Shown: piece by piece, positions 4,868 to 5,668 of the stretch
How positions within the stretch are numbered: position 1 is the stretch's first letter
Layout of the letters: each line of letters begins with the position of its first letter
Assembly: GCA_937901805.1 (NCBI GenBank)
Contig: CALDJI010000212.1
Location: forward strand, 1 to 5,668
Origin: an uncultured Clostridia bacterium
GTDB lineage: Bacteria > Bacillota > Clostridia > Oscillospirales > Ruminococcaceae
Length of the DNA: 5,668 nt
Direction of reading: 5' to 3'
Translations under genes and position numbers: made by a program
Notes under the pieces: model-generated
What the model was told of the DNA's origin: nothing
The model's database searches: none
Seen by the model: only the letters and a program-made list of their open reading frames with translations

Positions 4868-5668
4868 CTATCTTGTCTGGCGCGGAGATTTGAATTTTTC
4901 ACAAGCACCCTTAAATGCCGTTGACAGCCTGATTTTTTGCCGGATGTCCTATCTCCCTTTGGAAGGGCTGGTACCTTCTCCCGGCAGAGGAGAACCGGTT
5001 TTGCTTGGAGAGGTGGCAGAGCAGTTCCGCAAGAGGGGTTACGAGACTACCCGTACACTGTTGATGCCAAAAGACGGGGAGCTCCTTCAGGAACTGGGAA
5101 AAAGCGAACGGTTTGCCTCCTGTAAACTGTGCGGTTATGTAGATAAAACCTGCGAGGAGACGGAAGAACAATTTTCCGCGGTGTCTGTGCTTTTACCAAC
5201 CAATAAACTTTATTTTGCCTTTCGCGGGACCGATAATACCTTAGTGGGGTGGAAAGAGGATTTTAATATGAGTTTCCTTTCCACAGTTCCCTCTCAACAG
5301 GAGGCGGTAGAGTATCTTCGCCAGATGGCGGAATTTCTTGAAGGGGAGATTTTCACAGGCGGCCATTCAAAAGGCGGAAACCTGGCGGTTTATGCATCCG
5401 CGTTTTGTGGAAATCCGGTTCAGTCCCGTATCCGGAAAGTATACAATCATGACGGCCCCGGTTTTTCTGCGGAGGTTATCCATTCAGCCGGTTATCAGGC
5501 TGTGAAAGAACGGTGTTTTACTTATGTCCCCCAATCTTCTGTAGTGGGGATGCTCCTGGAGCATGAAGAGGAATATACGGTGGTTCACAGCACCCAGGTT
5601 GGAATTTTTCAGCATGATGCCTATTCATGGGAGGTGCTGGGAAATGGATTTGTCACAGAAAAACATAT
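4851..5668 (+). CDS. Mbeg1-like (DUF2974) alpha/beta hydrolase, 3' end outside the window
   Basis: The open frame runs from 4851 off the right edge, giving 272 complete codons with no stop. The N-terminus MANLFDYLVWRGDLNF and the VDSLIF segment are typical of the Mbeg1-like family (DUF2974, PF11187). The protein has lipase-class-3-like landmarks: YFAFRGTD (121-128) with GWKEDF after it, the nucleophile elbow GGHSKGG with Ser173, NHDGPGF with Asp201, and QHDAYSW with His255 as likely triad partners. No signal peptide is visible, so it is probably cytosolic or weakly membrane-associated. The family is widespread in Firmicutes but its substrate is not known to me; a lipase or esterase role is inference from the fold. 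It overlaps the dehydrogenase by 17 nt in another frame, which suggests translational coupling. The missing part is the C-terminus after the histidine region. Confidence 0.88.
   Translation, partial: MANLFDYLVWRGDLNFSQAPLNAVDSLIFCRMSYLPLEGLVPSPGRGEPVLLGEVAEQFRKRGYETTRTLLMPKDGELLQELGKSERFASCKLCGYVDKTCEETEEQFSAVSVLLPTNKLYFAFRGTDNTLVGWKEDFNMSFLSTVPSQQEAVEYLRQMAEFLEGEIFTGGHSKGGNLAVYASAFCGNPVQSRIRKVYNHDGPGFSAEVIHSAGYQAVKERCFTYVPQSSVVGMLLEHEEEYTVVHSTQVGIFQHDAYSWEVLGNGFVTEKH

Noticed and set aside
4937..5125. Short plus-strand open frame within the DUF2974 gene.
   Set aside because: It lies in a different frame from the DUF2974 coding sequence and has no start signal.

Overview
The window looks like a stretch of chromosome from a Gram-positive anaerobe of the class Clostridia (Lachnospiraceae or Oscillospiraceae type). 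The reasons are strong AGGAGG ribosome sites, sigma-A promoters often with an extended -10, compact hairpin-plus-T-tract terminators, mid-to-low GC, and families common in gut Clostridia (PepSY lipoprotein, Mbeg1-like DUF2974 hydrolase, S66 peptidase of the ISGGD type). The genus cannot be fixed from the sequence alone. I see no phage, transposase, CRISPR array or rRNA.

Layout. At 1-62 (minus) is the 5' part of a tRNA-Pro with anticodon GGG, cut by the window edge, with its promoter at 74-102. At 168-623 (minus) is the C-terminal part of an EAL-type cyclic-di-GMP phosphodiesterase that has lost its N-terminus. It is flanked by a large inverted repeat at 123-167 and by a plus-strand terminator with no gene in front of it at 642-669, which suggests a deletion scar. 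At 840-1478 (plus) is a secreted lipoprotein with two PepSY domains, with its own promoter and terminator. At 1604-3124 (plus) lies a two-gene operon: a divergent ThyX-fold protein lacking the ThyX signature arginines, then an S66 (LdcA/MccF-type) serine carboxypeptidase. A shared bidirectional terminator at 3148-3178 separates it from a convergent cold-shock protein gene (3203-3418, minus), which has a near-consensus promoter and a leader of about 120 nt. Divergent from that promoter is a second operon: a zinc-dependent alcohol/polyol dehydrogenase (3779-4867) whose end overlaps by 17 nt an Mbeg1-like (DUF2974) alpha/beta hydrolase that runs off the window at 5668.

How the genes work together. 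Most transcription units here are independent housekeeping or accessory genes. The two real gene pairs are ThyX-like + S66 peptidase (18-nt gap) and dehydrogenase + DUF2974 hydrolase (overlapping). The least explained element is the ThyX-like protein: its overall pattern is ThyX, but the substrate and flavin motif is rewritten, so a canonical thymidylate synthase role is doubtful. Its coupling to a peptidase of the family that includes the peptidyl-nucleotide antibiotic resistance enzyme MccF deserves a neighbourhood survey, although the link may be incidental.
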